64,000 bases of DNA from positions 8,516,105 through 8,580,104 of the forward strand of contig JAJEKV010000051.1 of the NCBI GenBank assembly GCA_021234155.1, read 5' to 3'. The notes under the pieces are model-generated. The model ran no database searches. It was not told the DNA's origin and was given only the letters and a program-made list of their open reading frames with translations. This document shows, one piece after another, positions 32,064-43,445 of the stretch (the stretch's first letter is position 1; each line of letters starts with the position of its first letter). The position numbers were made by a program, and so were the translations under genes. The stretch is from Isoetes taiwanensis (Eukaryota > Streptophyta > Lycopodiopsida > Isoetales > Isoetaceae).

Positions 32064-34061
32064 ATGCGAGCATCATTGGATGAAGTTGTGAGATGGGCAG
32101 AACAGCAAGGAATTTTGTTATCAAAAGATCTAGCTTACAGACTGGTTCATGACAGCGCCAGAGAAAGAGACCTGGAATTAGGTAGGCGAGTGCAGTCACT
32201 CCTGGCTGGCAGCGCACTAGAGTCAGTTAGTATATTTGCTAACCATCTCATTCGTTTGTTTGCTTCTTGTGGAAGATTACTGGAAGCAAATCAAGCATTG
32301 AACAAAATTACCAAGCCAGATGATCACACATGGCAAGCAATCATTGACTCCCATGCCAACCTTGAAGGAGGTGAGACTGCTTTCCTTTTGTACAATAACA
32401 TCCAACAAATAGGCACCAAACCAAACAATTTCACTTTTACTAGTATTTTAAAAGCATGTCGTAATTTAGGTGCCCTAGATCAGGGAAGGCATATCCATGA
32501 GCACATTGTTGAGGATGGCCTTCAATGTGATAGAGTCATAGGAAGTAGCTTAGTTGATATGTATGCTAAATGTGGGAGCTTGAATGAGGCTCTTGCAGTC
32601 TTTAGCACGTTACCAGAACGAGACGTTGTGACATGGGGTGCTATGATTGGAGCATTTGCCCAGAATGATGAAGGCACGCGTGCCCTGCAATGCTTTGTGA
32701 AGATGCAGGAGGAAAAAGTTAAACCTACAAAATTTGTATTTTCAAGTGTCTTGAAAGCATGTGGCCATGCAGGCACGGTAGAGGAAGGCAGATGCATCCA
32801 CTGGCAAATTTTGGAGCTTGGTCTTCAGTCTAATGTCATCATTGGGAGTGCCCTTGTGGATATGTATGCCAAGTGTGGGAGCATGAATGAAGCTCACAAT
32901 GTTTTTCAGAGATTACCAAACAGGAATTCGGTGACATGGGGTTCAATTATCACTGGATATGCTCAAGCTGGTGAGGGTCAGCTTGCATTAGAATGTTATA
33001 AAGTTATGCAACTCAAAAGTATCCAACCGGACAGGGTTGCCTTTCTGGGCTCTTTAAAAGCATGTAGTATCCTGAATGCATTAGAAAAGGGTAGGTGTAT
33101 TCATGTCGAAATAATTGAGAGTAGGCTTTACTTTGATGTTGCTGTAGGAAGTACACTCATTGACATGTATGCAAAATGCAGGAGCTTAGAGGATGCACTT
33201 GTTGTCTTTGGTGAGCTTCCAGTTCGTAATATTGTGACATGGAATGCAATAATTACAGGATTTTCTGAAAATGATGAAGGCTTTCTTGCGCTACAATGCT
33301 TTGAGGCTATGCAATATGAGGATGTAAAGCCTAGTGAAGTCACATTTTTAAGCATATTAAAAGCTTGTGGCAGTTTGGGTGCCATAGGACATAGCAGGCA
33401 TATGCATGAGCAGATCAATGGAAGTATAGTTGAACTTGAAACAAAACTAGGGAATACTCTTGTTGATACCTATGCGAAGTGCGGATGCATGGAAGAGGCA
33501 CATGGAGTGTTTCACTATTTGTTGAATCCGAATGTGGTATCTTGGAGTGCATTGATTGCAGGTTACGCTCAGCTTGGGAACATTGAGTTGGTTGTAAACT
33601 GTTTTACGGACCTACAACATTCTGGTGTAAGACCAAATGATATAACTTTCACTAATATCCTCATGGCATTTAGTCGCGCTGGTCTTGTGGCCGAGGGCCT
33701 ATGGTTCTTTAGAAGTATCAAAGACCATGGATTAAAGCAGAACTTATGTCATGTTACCTGCATGGTGGATCTATTGGGACATGCGGGATGCTTCAATGAT
33801 GCAGATGATGTGATTAAATCTTGTAATGAACCAGATGTCTATCTTTGGACAACTCTGTTAAGTGCTTGCAGCATGCACAGCAACGTACAGCTAGGAGCAA
33901 AATGCTTTGCTGAGATTGTCCGTCTAGATAACCTTTCTGGTCCTGCATATGTGCTCATGTCAAACATGTGTGCTAGCTCTTTTGACATGGAGAATGCATG
34001 CCAAATAGAGAGATTGAGAATATGCAGGTTGGCCGGGGTAACGTCATTAAATATTGAATAG
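32064..34061 (+). CDS. PLS-class pentatricopeptide repeat protein, ends near an E1 motif
   Basis: The single-exon frame encodes 665 residues from the ATG at 32064 (MRASLDEVV); the in-frame TTG at 32052 is upstream. It is built of P-L-S triads: VDMYAKCGSLNEA and TLPERDVVTWGAMIGAFAQ-type blocks recur five to six times with KPT.F.F.S.LKAC and GR.IH between them. The C-terminus reaches MVDLLGHAG, WTTLLSACSMH and YVLMSNM, which lead into an E1-like motif, and stops after RICRLAGVTSLNIE. No E2/E+ or DYW deaminase follows, and none is seen in the downstream DNA. PPR proteins of this class bind single-stranded organellar RNA and select C-to-U (or U-to-C) editing sites; those without DYW need a partner deaminase. 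A plastid or mitochondrial address is expected but no clear transit peptide is seen. The frame is intact, so it is probably functional. Confidence 0.9.
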   Translation: MRASLDEVVRWAEQQGILLSKDLAYRLVHDSARERDLELGRRVQSLLAGSALESVSIFANHLIRLFASCGRLLEANQALNKITKPDDHTWQAIIDSHANLEGGETAFLLYNNIQQIGTKPNNFTFTSILKACRNLGALDQGRHIHEHIVEDGLQCDRVIGSSLVDMYAKCGSLNEALAVFSTLPERDVVTWGAMIGAFAQNDEGTRALQCFVKMQEEKVKPTKFVFSSVLKACGHAGTVEEGRCIHWQILELGLQSNVIIGSALVDMYAKCGSMNEAHNVFQRLPNRNSVTWGSIITGYAQAGEGQLALECYKVMQLKSIQPDRVAFLGSLKACSILNALEKGRCIHVEIIESRLYFDVAVGSTLIDMYAKCRSLEDALVVFGELPVRNIVTWNAIITGFSENDEGFLALQCFEAMQYEDVKPSEVTFLSILKACGSLGAIGHSRHMHEQINGSIVELETKLGNTLVDTYAKCGCMEEAHGVFHYLLNPNVVSWSALIAGYAQLGNIELVVNCFTDLQHSGVRPNDITFTNILMAFSRAGLVAEGLWFFRSIKDHGLKQNLCHVTCMVDLLGHAGCFNDADDVIKSCNEPDVYLWTTLLSACSMHSNVQLGAKCFAEIVRLDNLSGPAYVLMSNMCASSFDMENACQIERLRICRLAGVTSLNIE

Positions 34062-37000
34062 CAGATGTAATCAAATGCAAACTCTGTGGCATATTTCAAT
34101 GAGAGCCAGTATGTGGCTCCATTGTTGCATTATCCTTGCAATGCATTAGCATCCTTTTTTGCTGGCAATTATTAAGTGTGTTCTCGTAGTAATATAACTG
34201 GCAATGCCTATGATGCAGGGAGACCTCATGGCTGCTGTCCGAACTGCAAAAGGAAGCATCCTAATACACAATTGGGAATCGAATTACTTTTACGCTCCAA
34301 GCTGCAGGTAGAACAGGTAAGAAAACCTGGTTATACAGGTGGAAATGCAAATGCAGTTAGATGGTTAGACTAATAGTGAGAAACGATTTTCTGCTATGGT
34401 CACAAGATCCAGAATTAATATTTCTAGGTGAAAATGGGGAGACGGGGCAATATAACACATTTCTGGAAAAAGTTCTTATAGAGTAGAGGGACTCCTAGAT
34501 TTTTGTGGTTTCTGACCACTAAATCCATGATCTCATTGAGATGGGATGAAGCTCCTGCAAACAGCTTCAAGAGCTCGACATGTTTTAATATGCCGATATA
34601 GCTGGATTCTCTTAATAGCTCCATTATACAAGTTGGCCTGTACCGAAATTGGTACCTGCAATCAGCATGCTTTAAGAGCTTTTATTGATATGCGATTGAT
34701 AATGATAATGTATTTGTAATCGCTTGTCTGCAAATAACAAAAGTGTTCTTTGATCATTCCTTCAAGCCATTTTGAAGCTGGGATTGTCATAACGGAGCAG
34801 GCTTGAAAGCACATTAATCAGATCTGTTAGGTTATGAAAATCAAAGAAGCTGGTAAGGAGATGAATAGAATTTTAAATCTTGGTCAGTTCCGGTCTACAT
34901 TGGGGTGTCAAATAGTATTCCAATCATTTCTAGCCGCTACGGGCAGGTTATATTTCAAGATCACAGAATGTAAGCTTGGCTTAACTTCTACCTTTGCTCA
35001 TAAGACCAGGGGCAATGTTCTAAATGTTAGACATGTTTTCAGGTGCAAATTCACGAAAATCTAACAACAGCGAAGAGGTTTATTCACAACAAGTATGTTC
35101 CAGGATAAAAATATCACCAACTAATTGTAGGGACGGTTTTCTCTCAAGGAAGTTTGGCACTGAATACACTCAAATGGCCAGGGAACTTGTGGACTGGTGG
35201 GTGGAAAAAGGGTTTAACTTTTCTGTCTCTGCTCCATTCTCTTTACAATCTTCGATAATATGTTCCACATCTCTATTCAAATGGATCCACTTGCAGCAGG
35301 ATGTATTATGTCAGGAAAGGCAGTTGCAGTTGCAGAGTCTGCACTTCTTAGAGATGGTGTATTGTTGACTGTGGTTTGTCTAGAATATGGAGTGAGCAAA
35401 GTACTGGAGCATGAGAAACAGAAAAACTTGTTTGAATATATTCTGAAGGTCCATGCTGAATTGTAAGGGGTGCATGAAGATGAAGACATATTTTACACAC
35501 CAACAGGGAAAATAATATGTAATCTTACAGGACATGATGAGTATGAGCTTGGTGTGATGGAGTTATAATCAGACATACTAAGTTTAGAAAGGATGCTTTT
35601 TCCTATATAGGAGCTCATTGAAGGGAGAAGAAAAAAAGGAAGCCCTGAAAGATTCTGCAGGGTAGAAAAGTGTCATGGATGCTATATGTATTAACTGTCT
35701 AATGTTTTCGGGGAGGCTTGTTTCTTATCCGGTTTGCATGGTATCCTTCTTTGTAAATACAAGGAACTTTGGCGCCATTTGTTAAATCTTCATGCCCTTC
35801 TGCTGTTGTAAACATATTGCGGACTAGAATATAATCGCTCAATCCCAACCATTGATTATCAGAATATTCCGTGTCATATCCCCAATGCACAACATGTGGC
35901 CGTACCTTGGAAGTCAAGATGGGGTCAAACCCCAATTTCCACCACAGCCTAAGGTGCACTACAATGTATTCCGTTGAAGTCAAAGACGTACATCCTGAGT
36001 GCTTAACACTAAAGGAAAGACGTACATACTGAGTGCTTAACAGCAACTACACAGATTAAAGGAACTCTATCCCTGTTGAACATTGCCCACTTCTAACACA
36101 GAAAGACATGTGAAAAACAGATTGCAATAGAGCGAGGATGCACTGCAGCACCCAGCAGCATGTCGCCTACAGCATATCATGAATCTGCTTCACAAAGACA
36201 TCCACACAGTATTTATCTGCCAACATACTGCAGCTTCAGCAAAACAATTGGGGATTTGAACCCCCTGCCAAGAGACGGCAGTATCAATGCCCTGCCATGA
36301 ACATATACTCAGAAGAACAAAATAAAAACTCCTACTGTGATAAACTAGAACACTCATATGAAGTCGTCCATGAGACAATGGAAAAAAAGATGGGGTTTCT
36401 TATGTCACCCTGCTCACAATCTTCATGCCCTGCCATGAACTCCTCTTGCAAAGAAAACCACAAACAACATGATTTCATCGCCCTGCAACATGCTGGAAGA
36501 TGCAAGAAGCATGCAACAACAAATCCACCAGCACAACTCCGCCAGCATCATCCTCTGGGGCCGAGCATGCAGTCAGCTATCATTTCGCCAGAAAGAGGCC
36601 GCCATGGCCAAGCAGTCTGGCATGAGCCCTCATGCACAGCTGCCAGAAGAACGCCGCCATGGCCACGCTGCCCTGCCCTGCCGCACCAAACTGCCACGAA
36701 CCCTACCTTCCAAAGAAAGAAACCCGGATGCTCCACGATAAAAACTCTGCCCATAAAAAAAGGAAGACTGTGGAATTCCCAAACCCTATATGCTGACATC
36801 AGCATTCTACGGATTTCACATACCAATACGCCCTCCAACCTTACTAAATCTTATGTAATAAACTACCCTTGCAACATTTTGGAAACCTAATGCGGACTTT
36901 TGTGTAGAAGCTCCTCTAGATAACATTCCCCCACTATGTCCAGTCTGAGTTGTTATTTTAATAAAATAAATTGCATTATATTTTAAGGTTGGAAAGCACG

Positions 37001-37199
37001 TTATGTTGTCTGCAATGGTGCATGCATAGATTAGTCCCCACCAATTAAGGTTAATGGTGCATGCATAGATTAGTCCCCACCAAATAAGGTTAGCAAATTA
37101 TTAGAGGCATAAGTTTTTGGTAACGGTGGGCTGGAGGGGTTAAGGTTGTGAGATTTTATTTTTATTTTTTTTTAATTTTAAACTATAGTTCCTTGTTAG
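34062..37199. other. Region with several unrecognised short frames and tandem repeats
   Basis: No family is recognised. The longest frames are 36297-36890 (plus, 197 codons, Ala/His/Gln-rich), 35699-36046 (minus, 115 codons, containing LRLWWKLGFDPILTSKV) and 35260-35466 (plus, 68 codons from MDPLAAGCIMSGKAVAVAES). I cannot tell exons from chance. A 39-bp tandem duplication beginning AATGGTGCATGCATAG lies at 37014 and 37053. A short duplicated GACGTACAT.CTGAGTGCTTAACA lies near 35985-36045. Confidence 0.4.
35699..36046 (-). CDS. Unrecognised 115-codon frame
   Basis: The minus frame has ordinary amino-acid composition and contains PHVVHWGYDTEYSDNQWLG and VPCIYKEGYHANRI. No family comes to mind. 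It could be an exon of an unidentified gene or a chance frame. The N-terminal part overlaps a small direct duplication, so the start is unsure. Confidence 0.2.
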   Translation of the reverse strand: MLLSTQYVRLSFSVKHSGCTSLTSTEYIVVHLRLWWKLGFDPILTSKVRPHVVHWGYDTEYSDNQWLGLSDYILVRNMFTTAEGHEDLTNGAKVPCIYKEGYHANRIRNKPPRKH

Positions 37200-38069
37200 A
37201 AATTCGTGGCGCCGATTGCCCGAGCATGGCGGTTGGCCTGATGTCCATCTATTGTGTTGGAGGAGTGAGCATCATAGGTGCCGAGATCCCGCTCCCTGTG
37301 TTTTGGAGGGTATTGTGCATGTGGCCTCCCAAAAAAGTCCCTTCATCGACTTGCGCTGGAACTATGGGTAGGCTGCCAGGTTTGTTTGTGCTGGGAAGGG
37401 ATGCCTGGAGCGTAAGGGAAGGTTGGCAGGGTGGGAATGCCTTGGCAATTTGCAAGGGCGGAGGGGGGTGTTTTGCCAGCAACAATTCGTAGTTTTGCTA
37501 GCAACATTGAGCTTGAGATGGGATTGCCAGTGTCAGAACTTTGCCTGTTGTTTGCTTCGCAGGTAAAGAAATTCCTGTGCATATTTGAGAAGGAATATGT
37601 CGGTGATTCCAGTTATGTGGCGTGTGGATTGATCGAAGATTGCTTGATGGTGGAACGATTTCTTCTCGAGTCTGTGTTTCCTATGCTGGAGACGGTACAG
37701 ACACATCAGTCATTTGTTGCATCAACGAATTCAGAGCATCGTAGGTGCTGAGATGCCGCTCCCTGTGTTTTGGAGGGTGCTGCACATGTGGCCTGCCAAA
37801 AAAGGCTCTTAATCGGCTTGCGCTGGAACTATGGGTAAGCTGTTAGGTTTCTCTGTGTTGGGAAGGGATGCCCGGCGCGTAAGGGAAGATTGGCGTCGGG
37901 GGGATGGCTTGGCGGTTTGTAGACAATCGAGGGAGGTGTTTTGCTAGCAGCAGTTCGTAGTTTTGCTAGCAACATTAAGCCTGAGATGGGATTGCCAATG
38001 TCAGAATTTTGTCTGTTGTCTGCTTCGCAGTTAAAGAAATTCCTGTCCATATTCAAGAAGAGCTTGCAA
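37200..38069 (-). pseudogene. Tandemly duplicated host-like exon segment (467-bp period)
   Basis: Two units repeat at a 467-bp offset (GCTCCCTGTGTTTTGGAGGG at 37291 and 37758; GAGATGGGATTGCCA blocks further on). On the minus strand both contain NFF.CEA.NRQ.SD.GNPIS and a MLLAK stretch. A third block shared with the 39855 and 61089 regions (ATTGCTTGATGGTGGAA, GACGGTACAGACACATCAGT) lies at 37635-37730. So this is another partial copy of the host-like unit described at 38686-40351. The frames are broken and the function is unknown. Confidence 0.55.
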
Positions 38070-38685
38070 TGTTTAAAAAGCTTTGTCTTAGCTTCCATTA
38101 CAAAACTATTACTACGTAACAAAATAATTGTCCTAGCAGTATTGACCATGTTTGTTAACGCACATCGAGCTCATAATCATGCTGCATAACATGATTAATC
38201 CAACCTGGATGATATGTCCATAAATAAAGCCCCTATCATTGTTTTGGACTCGAGATATTGTGCAACAGATTTATTGATCTTATCAACCAGTCTGAGAAAT
38301 AAATCCACGGGGCACATAAATCACCACGAGAAAAAAGCACTTGTCAAAAATATTGAGTACATGGTCTTGGCTAAGGTGCAACCGTTGATTATTGTAGAAG
38401 CTGGGTCAAGTGACAGTAGTATCACGTGCGACATTAACATGAGTGCAAAGAGATATTGCAGATACTTGGCATGATATGAACGATGAAAAATTTCAAGCAA
38501 TCTTAAACTTACATCAGCAACCCTGCAACAACATTAACAACTATACAATAGCATTAAGATGAAATGTTGATTTTTCATAGTCAAACCTCATTTCCATTAA
38601 TAAATCGGCATTTCCTAAATTAAGATTGACACAACCACTCGAAAAATTGCCTCCCTTGAAAAACCAGCATTAGAACTTCACCACT
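38070..38685. other. Gene-free stretch
   Basis: An 86-codon plus frame at 38214-38474 is unrecognised. No repeats or RNA genes are seen. Confidence 0.4.
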
Positions 38686-40351
38686 CTCTAAAGAAGGACA
38701 TCAGTTGTCAATAATGGAGTGGATTATGGTTGAAGAGTTGAAGAGTGAGTAGCACGTATATAGATCTGCATTGTGGACAAAATTATTTACCTTAACCGTC
38801 AAATCTTAGCAACTTAAAGTAACAGAGCTCCTGCTCAACTGACTTGTATCCTAAACACAAGAGTTTGTTATGCAGAATCCACGCACTTCCCAACCCATAT
38901 AATGAGCCCGCTCTATTGCTAGCGGACACAAATTCGCTGCCTCCTTGAATCCATGCACATCCTATTCTGGCTTCGGAGATCTTGGCATCTATGACTCACT
39001 GTCACTTTCGGCCCATGTAATCCTGTAGCCAACCATTATGCACTATAAAAAAACATTTCAAAGAATTATCTACTATGCAATGCATTCAACTGTATAATGT
39101 AAAACCAAATCTCAATACATTGAGGCATGTGCAATCTCAATACATTGTGGCATTGTACCTTATCTTTCAAAACCATTTGTCAAGGTCTTTGACCTATCTG
39201 AGAAGTGAGAGCAAATGTAGAAGCCATTTGCTGAGGTCGTTGACCCATCTAAGATAAAGAAAGATACAGGTGGAATAACTGTAGCCTATTCTGCAGGTGA
39301 ATCAATACAAAAGTTACTTCCTGAACAAAGAAAAAAGTGCTTAACAATTTAAATAAGATATAGATTATGCAAGGATCACATCCATGTACACATCTATAGT
39401 ATCTCTCAAAATCCGGTAAGCAGCAGGATTAATCCCCTCAAGCATCTAATCTACTATGGCTTTTAAGCAGCATTATTGCTCCTTCAAATCTGGCAAGGGA
39501 ATAAGCTTGATAAGGAAAAGAAACAGTCGATGTAGCCCGTTAGTGAAATCTAATATCTATGATGCAAAGAAGAAAACCGTCCAAGTTGACACCGTATTAG
39601 ATCCAACATTTTTCTTCGTCATTGCAGCATGCACGGTTCTGCATAAAACAATCAGTTTTCATAGATTAATATCTACGCTTGGTTGACCTTGCAATGCAGA
39701 ATTGTCCATCTTGACAAAAGAAAGATAGCTGAGACCATTCTTATTTTCTTCAAACAAAAGCGCCAGGGCATTGGAGGGATCTGATGTGGTTTTAGGGCTC
39801 TCAAGCTGTGCTTTTTAATTACTCGACTGAAGGCTCGTCAGCTGTGCTCTTAGATTGCTTGATGGTGGAATGATTTCTTGCCGAGTCTGTGTTTTCTGTG
39901 CTGGAGACGGTACAGACACATCAGTCCTTTGTTTCATCAACGAATTTTCTTCAAAAATACATCGGTTGTGGAGCAGTGATTCCAATTGCTATGCTATGGA
40001 TGGAGATATGATTGCTACAAGGGCGAGGTGAAGTGGAGTTGTACAATTAGAATCCTTGAAAACTGGGCAAGTTTCGCAGTCATATTGTTTTTTGTGCATA
40101 TGGCACGAAGGGCTTTCTTTGGTGAAAGAATTCCAGAGGAAGTTTCTTCCAGTTGCATGTGCGGGTTTTGTTTGCAAGGGGTATCTTGGGAGGCTATACT
40201 TTCGCACCATGCAAGTCTACATGGATGTGGCAGCTCATGTCAATCTGTTTTAGCTATTCTTTGATGTTGGGTTTTGGTTTCTCTATGTACAGAGCTTGTA
40301 TAAACACTGGTTGTTTGGGAAGCTTCTTTTTGAGGCTTCTTTTTAAAGCTG
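38686..40351 (-). pseudogene. Host-like duplicated unit, copy A (uninterrupted)
   Basis: This 1.67-kb stretch aligns end to end with the dismembered copy B (46925-46963, 47211-47236, 51719-52327, 60618-61575). On the minus strand it carries gene-like pieces (QTDVSVPSPA, LSFVKMDNSALQGQP, DLKEK-type blocks) with stops in every frame, while copy B has longer open segments. I do not recognise the protein. Its value is as the empty-site reference for four insertions in copy B. It ends at 40351, where truncated gag sequence begins. Confidence 0.7.
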
Positions 40352-40837
40352 CAAATAATGTGCGTCAAATGCCGTTTTAAAACTTTCCCAATCAGTGATC
40401 TTGGGATCACATTCTCGTCTGCCTTGCCACCATGCTTGGGCTTGATCTTTTAGATAGGTATCCATGGCTTGCAGTCTTTCCACATCTGTTGCCTGCACAC
40501 GTTCAAAGAACTTTTCCCACTGACTGATGAAGCTGACAACCTTGACAGGCTTTGTCTTTCCCCCTTTGAACGACGGCATGTCTACTTTCTCTAGCCATTT
40601 TCTCAGCTTAGGTGGCGGTGGCAGAGTTACTGGTGGAGGATCATTAGGCAGAGGAGGTTGCGAGGGCTGCAGATAAATATCTGGAAGGAAGCGATACAGA
40701 ATAGACAGCAATTCCACTTGCCTGTCATACTCTTGCTGATTGCTAGGCATAGGTAGTGCTAACTGGGATGCAATGTAGCTAGCATTAGACAAGGCTTGCT
40801 GGTATTGTGCTTCAGTAACATTGAAGCGTTGGGCCAT
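40352..40837 (-). pseudogene. gag, truncated copy
   Basis: The first 161 or so codons of the element's gag, beginning MAQRFNVTEAQYQQALSNAS, run up to FDAHYL and stop at the junction with host sequence at 40351. It lacks the second half of the gag domain and the zinc knuckle. It lies downstream of LTR1 and its primer site and so is the start of a third, deleted unit. Confidence 0.85.
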
Positions 40838-40861
40838 TGATCAGGTAGGAGGATCAACTCG

Positions 40862-40873
40862 CTCTGATACCAC
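40862..40873 (-). promoter_or_regulatory. Primer-binding site (initiator-Met tRNA), unit 3
   Basis: Minus-strand TGGTATCAGAGC lies two bases inside the LTR edge at 40876 and is complementary to the 3' end of initiator-Met tRNA. Equivalent sites are at 43432-43443 and, altered, at 46002-46013. Confidence 0.85.
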
Positions 40874-40875
40874 TT

Positions 40876-41773
40876 GATATGATTTAAGGGTTCTTAGAGA
40901 TATTGTCCACTTAGATCAACAATTGAATAGACAGAAGCAGAAGAGATAATACTTTGAGTTCTATAACAGCTCTTCTCAAGAGCAATTGTACATGGTTTCC
41001 ACAACCAGGAATGGAGCATCCAGTTACCACCCAACCGAATCCAGAGATTAAGGCAATTTCCCAAGGGCTTTAAGACGGGAGGAATTGATCAAGGCTTATT
41101 CCCTTTTAGCACGAGATCAATCCGTTACAACAACTTTGGATTCAGATGGGTTCAATCACAACTACCAATGGTCAAAATTAGAACCAATCTCGGACTCCAC
41201 AGATAAAGTTGCAGTTAAGGCTCCGCTAGCAGGATCTCCAATCTCTGTCAGGCACTGGCATATAGGAACGGACCTGACTGTAGCAGATAGAAGCACAACC
41301 TAAGAGGTCGGAACGGAAATCAGCTCTGCTCCGACTAGTCTGCAGATGCCAACGCTGCTCAGGCCAGCTGCTGGTGCCGGAACTGCTGGTGCCGGAACTG
41401 CTGGTTCTCTGTTTCCCTGATTACACCGACAGCTCCCCTTCTGTAACAAGTGGTCTGCCTTCTATATCCAGTCCGGATAAAGCACCTGCGCTAACTATTT
41501 CTGTCTCACCAATCTTGTCCCTTTTTCCCCATAACGGTTGCATGAATCTTCCCTTTAAAAATATCATCCCCTTTTTCTAAAGATAGTTGCAATAATTGTT
41601 GACCATCAAATGTTTCCATGTATCCCTCCTTTAATACAAAATATCTTCCATTCTTGAAGGATTGTTTATAATAGCGTGCCCCCTTGCCTAGTTTTGTAAA
41701 CCATTGAAAGTCATATGCCCCATTGCCTTAATCCCTTATTATTGGACCACTCCCCCTAGCATGCTCCATATCA
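40876..41773 (-). repeat. LTR1
   Basis: An 898-bp LTR with short inverted ends TGATATG/CATATCA. Purine-rich minus-strand CAAGAAGGGATGGAAT directly adjoins its 5' edge at 41774-41789, giving the polypurine tract. It agrees closely with LTR2 except for a patch near 43815-43970. Confidence 0.88.
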
Positions 41774-41924
41774 ATTCCATCCCTTCTTGAAGAAGATCGT
41801 CCGCGATCTTTCAAATGCACTTGAGATGGGTCCATCCCTTCTCAAGATAATTACGTCCAAGTCAAATTGCATCGAAGTGTTCCGTAATCCTGTAAACTTA
41901 AGAAATAGTTATGGATATCCGCGT

Positions 41925-42027
41925 ACTTCCGCAGTACGATATATCCTTATACCTCCGCGGTACTATTTGATTGTATCTTCATAATATAGTATCTCCACGA
42001 TACCCAATCATTGTATCTCCGCGATAC
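41925..42027 (-). repeat. Cluster of miniature stem-loops in the retroelement 3' region
   Basis: Between gag and the polypurine tract there are four short palindromes: GTACTTCCGCAGTAC, TACCTCCGCGGTA, GTATCTCCACGATAC and GTATCTCCGCGATAC. Stems are 4-5 bp and the loop is always T-C-C-(G/A)-C on the plus strand (GCGGA or GTGGA in the element RNA). The same cluster is conserved at 44489-44591 in the second unit. Confidence 0.75.
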
Positions 42028-42208
42028 TGATGTAAATTTTGGCAGGCCTATTGCTACAACTACAATTTCCATTCTTCAAAATTTACATCTAATGCACCAT
42101 ACTTACATAATAGTTTAATTTTCATTCCACACGAAATTCACATACAAATCAAATCTTGCAAATCAAATCTTGCAAATCTTACCCTAAAGGTATAAATTTT
42201 AACTATGT

Positions 42209-43408
42209 TTACCCCAGAGTTCCCATTTGGAGCCATTTCCGTTCTTTGGCATTAGCTCTTGCTCGTTCCTCATCTTGGAAGCTTACATATTTCTTCCGCT
42301 CATCAGCAGCTTTAGAGGTCTCAGGTATATCCTCCAGCTTGGGACCTTCAATAGCATGCATGTGTACACCCCTTTGAGGTTTAGGTGTCTCAACCTTTGT
42401 GATTCCCCCTTCTCCAAACGGACAATCCCTTAGGTAATGCTTTCCTCCGCATCTATAACAACCTCCCTTTGGTTCCCTAGTTTCCTTCCTCGGTCTACCT
42501 TGACTTCCCTCTTCCCGCTTCTTTTCAGAACCATTATCGTTGCCGTTGTTTTTCCTCTTCTTGAAGCTTCTGGAAGATTCCTTATTTCCATTCTTCTCTT
42601 TGCTACTCTTTTTATCCTCTTGATCATCCGAAGTGTCTTCATCCCAAAAATCAAATTTCCTAGTTTTGGGATCTATTTTCCGTTCCACTGCAGATGCTAA
42701 TTTTATGGCTTCATTTAAATCTTTGGGGTGAAATATCTCCATCTCCGCATAGATATCATCCCTACATCCGCTGACATATTTTCTTAGAAGCTCTTTCCCA
42801 TCCAGATTCCTTATTAGTGCCGCTAAGTGAGTAAATTTGGAAGTGTAGGACTGAATACTCTCTGTTTCCCCCTGCTTCAGACAATCCCATTCCCTACGCA
42901 GCTCACTGTGATAATTAGAGGGCAAATAATGTGCGTCAAATGCCGTTTTAAAACTTTCCCAATCAGTGATCTTGGGATCACATTCTCGTCTGCCTTGCCA
43001 CCATGCTTGGGCTTGATCTTTTAGATAGGTATCCATGGCTTGCAGTCTTTCCACATCTGTTGCCTGCACACGTTCAAAGAACTTTTCCCACTGACTGATG
43101 AAGCTGACAACCTTGACAGGCTTTGTCTTTCCCCCTTTGAACGACGGCATGTCTACTTTCTCTAGCCATTTTCTCAGCTTAGGTGGCGGTGGCAGAGTTA
43201 CTGGTGGAGGATCATTAGGCAGAGGAGGTTGCGAGGGCTGCAGATAAATATCTGGAAGGAAGCGATACAGAATAGACAGCAATTCCACTTGCCTGTCATA
43301 CTCTTGCTGACTGCTAGGCATAGGCAGTGCTAACTGGGATGCAATGTAGCTAGCGTTAGACAAGGCTTGCTGGTATTGTGCTTCAGTAACATTGAAGCGT
43401 TGGGCCAT
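42209..43408 (-). CDS. Retrotransposon gag protein, intact, 399 codons
   Basis: This frame encodes a capsid/nucleocapsid polyprotein. Residues about 80-230 match the plant retrotransposon gag domain (WEKFFE..., YLKDQAQAWWQGRR, WESFKTAFDAHYL, LKQGETESIQSY). A charged Lys/Glu/Asn-rich linker covers 255-310. A zinc knuckle follows at 317-329 (CYRCGGKHYLRDC, spacing C-x2-C-x3-H-x4-C). A Pro-rich stretch lies at 60-77. The protein would assemble particles and bind element RNA. No protease or pol follows; the frame closes 435 bp before LTR1. This is the only intact gag in the array, and its start is 24 bp inside the primer site region. The gag is Ty3-like, but without pol I cannot assign the superfamily. 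Confidence 0.88.
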   Translation of the reverse strand: MAQRFNVTEAQYQQALSNASYIASQLALPMPSSQQEYDRQVELLSILYRFLPDIYLQPSQPPLPNDPPPVTLPPPPKLRKWLEKVDMPSFKGGKTKPVKVVSFISQWEKFFERVQATDVERLQAMDTYLKDQAQAWWQGRRECDPKITDWESFKTAFDAHYLPSNYHSELRREWDCLKQGETESIQSYTSKFTHLAALIRNLDGKELLRKYVSGCRDDIYAEMEIFHPKDLNEAIKLASAVERKIDPKTRKFDFWDEDTSDDQEDKKSSKEKNGNKESSRSFKKRKNNGNDNGSEKKREEGSQGRPRKETREPKGGCYRCGGKHYLRDCPFGEGGITKVETPKPQRGVHMHAIEGPKLEDIPETSKAADERKKYVSFQDEERARANAKERKWLQMGTLG

Positions 43409-43445
43409 TGATCAGGTAGGAGGATCAACTCGCTCTGATACCACT

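Noticed and set aside
36297-36890. 197-codon plus-strand ORF
   Set aside because: Its Ala/His/Gln/Pro-rich composition and overlapping open frames on both strands suggest compositional bias. No motif was found.
42437-42700. Plus-strand ORFs across the gag regions (also 45003-45266 and others)
   Set aside because: They are antisense shadows of the gag frame and repeat identically in each copy.
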